From Actinomycetes bacterium (GTDB lineage Bacteria; Actinomycetota; Acidimicrobiia; Acidimicrobiales; UBA8190): DNA of 5,949 nucleotides. The notes under the pieces are model-generated. The model had not been told where the DNA came from. It was given only the letters and a program-made list of their open reading frames with translations, and searched no databases. Location of the stretch: positions 1 through 5,949 of the forward strand of contig JAJZYI010000209.1 of the NCBI GenBank assembly GCA_021798135.1, in the 5' to 3' direction. A program made the position numbers and the translations under genes. Positions 5,509 to 5,949 of the stretch are shown one piece after another. The stretch's first letter is position 1; each line of letters begins with the position of its first letter.

Positions 5509-5913
5509 TCAGGTGCCGGCGATGCGGGCGACGGCCTCCTGCCACGGGACGCGGGGAGCGTCGCCCCACAGGCGCTCCAGGTCGTAGAGCTCCCGGGTCT
5601 CCTCGAGGAACACGTGGACCACGACGTCGCCGTAGTCCATGAGCACCCAGTGCAGGTCGCCGAGCCCCTCCACCCGCAGCGGGGACCGTCCGACCTGCCG
5701 CTTGACCTGCGCCTCGACCTCCTCGACGATCGTCTTCACCTGCCGGGTGTTGTGGCCCGACGTCACCACGAAGGCGTCGGTCACCACGAGCAGGCTCCCC
5801 ATGGCCATCACCACGGTCCGCTCCCCGAGCTTGGCGTCCGCCGCTCGGGCGGCCACCAGGGCCACGGCGGGGACCTCGGCGGCCCCCCCCGGCTCTGCGC
5901 CGCCGGCCGGCAC
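5509..5913 (-). CDS. rsfS: Ribosomal silencing factor RsfS (YbeB/Iojap family)
   Basis: RsfS binds the large-subunit protein uL14 and blocks joining of the 30S and 50S subunits, lowering translation in stationary phase or starvation. The product has 134 residues from a GTG at 5913. Family landmarks are clear: AARAADAKLGERTVVM, LLVVTDAFVVTSGHNTRQVKTIVEEVE, then DLHWVLMDYGDVVVHVFLEETRELYDLERLWGDAP. The first ~15 residues are Pro/Gly/Ala-rich and not conserved, and they include an eight-C run. A GTG at 5865 would give a 118-residue protein starting just before the conserved part. No strong Shine-Dalgarno marks either start, and the frame stays open to the right edge, so a start beyond the window is also possible. 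It is convergent with the lipoprotein gene. In many bacteria rsfS follows nadD, which would lie beyond the right edge. Confidence 0.92.
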   Translation of the reverse strand: MPAGGAEPGGAAEVPAVALVAARAADAKLGERTVVMAMGSLLVVTDAFVVTSGHNTRQVKTIVEEVEAQVKRQVGRSPLRVEGLGDLHWVLMDYGDVVVHVFLEETRELYDLERLWGDAPRVPWQEAVARIAGT

Positions 5914-5949
5914 GCGCGCCGGCGAGGTCAGCCGGCCGGCGGCCGCCGC

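Noticed and set aside
4028..5587. A 519-codon plus-strand frame over the kinase end and the lipoprotein gene
   Set aside because: Out of frame with two well-supported genes and made largely of Arg/Ala/Pro; a shadow.
5366..5587. A 73-residue plus-strand frame starting ATGA-overlapped with the lipoprotein stop
   Set aside because: The overlap is tempting and a comF-like gene often follows lpqB elsewhere, but the product is Arg/Pro-rich, shows no phosphoribosyltransferase motif and runs antisense into rsfS.
1..5949. tRNA, rRNA, insertion sequence, attachment site or dif site
   Set aside because: No cloverleaf-like segment, transposase, terminal inverted repeats or dif-like 28-mer was recognised. 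The only recombinase is a housekeeping XerC.

Overview
The window is very GC-rich and almost fully coding, with strong G/C bias at third codon positions. Two things point to an actinobacterium. One is an mtrA-mtrB-lpqB-type operon, which is an actinobacterial hallmark. The other is a sigma factor much closer to Streptomyces WhiG than to enterobacterial FliA. An Acidimicrobiia-like or other deep-branching actinobacterial lineage would fit, but the sequence alone does not settle this.

Layout. Positions 1-1796 (minus strand) hold a two-gene unit. A XerC-type tyrosine recombinase (849-1796) is followed after 14 nt by a WhiG/FliA-family sigma factor that starts with TTG at 834 and runs off the left edge. 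Positions 1797-2030 are a divergent intergenic region. Its first ~85 bases are an AT-rich island (about 45% GC by hand count) with two interleaved pairs of 8-bp direct repeats, followed by a candidate -10 box and a 14-bp palindrome next to the ribosome binding site of the next gene. Positions 2031-5369 (plus strand) hold a tightly packed three-gene operon: an MtrA-like response regulator, an MtrB-like sensor histidine kinase 7 nt later, and a GerMN-domain lipoprotein in the LpqB position, which overlaps the kinase stop codon. Positions 5370-5508 are a short convergent gap with two weak hairpins. Positions 5509-5913 (minus strand) encode the ribosomal silencing factor RsfS.

How the genes fit together. 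By family knowledge, MtrB senses envelope state and phosphorylates MtrA, which regulates cell-wall and division genes. LpqB is the lipoprotein partner that modulates MtrB. XerC resolves chromosome dimers with a partner recombinase at division. WhiG-type sigma factors control motility or developmental genes. RsfS blocks ribosomal subunit joining in stationary phase. The window therefore gathers housekeeping genes of division, development and growth control. No mobile element, CRISPR array, rRNA or tRNA was seen.

The most unusual features are low-complexity expansions inside otherwise canonical proteins. The kinase has an extra stretch of about 75 residues, including six GEPA repeats, inside its ATP-binding domain between the N and G1 boxes. 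XerC carries a perfect 10-residue tandem duplication and a second Pro/Ala/Gly linker. The LpqB homologue is reduced to its GerMN half. The patterned AT-rich intergenic island is the best candidate for an undescribed regulatory site. I see no convincing evidence of a wholly new multi-gene system.
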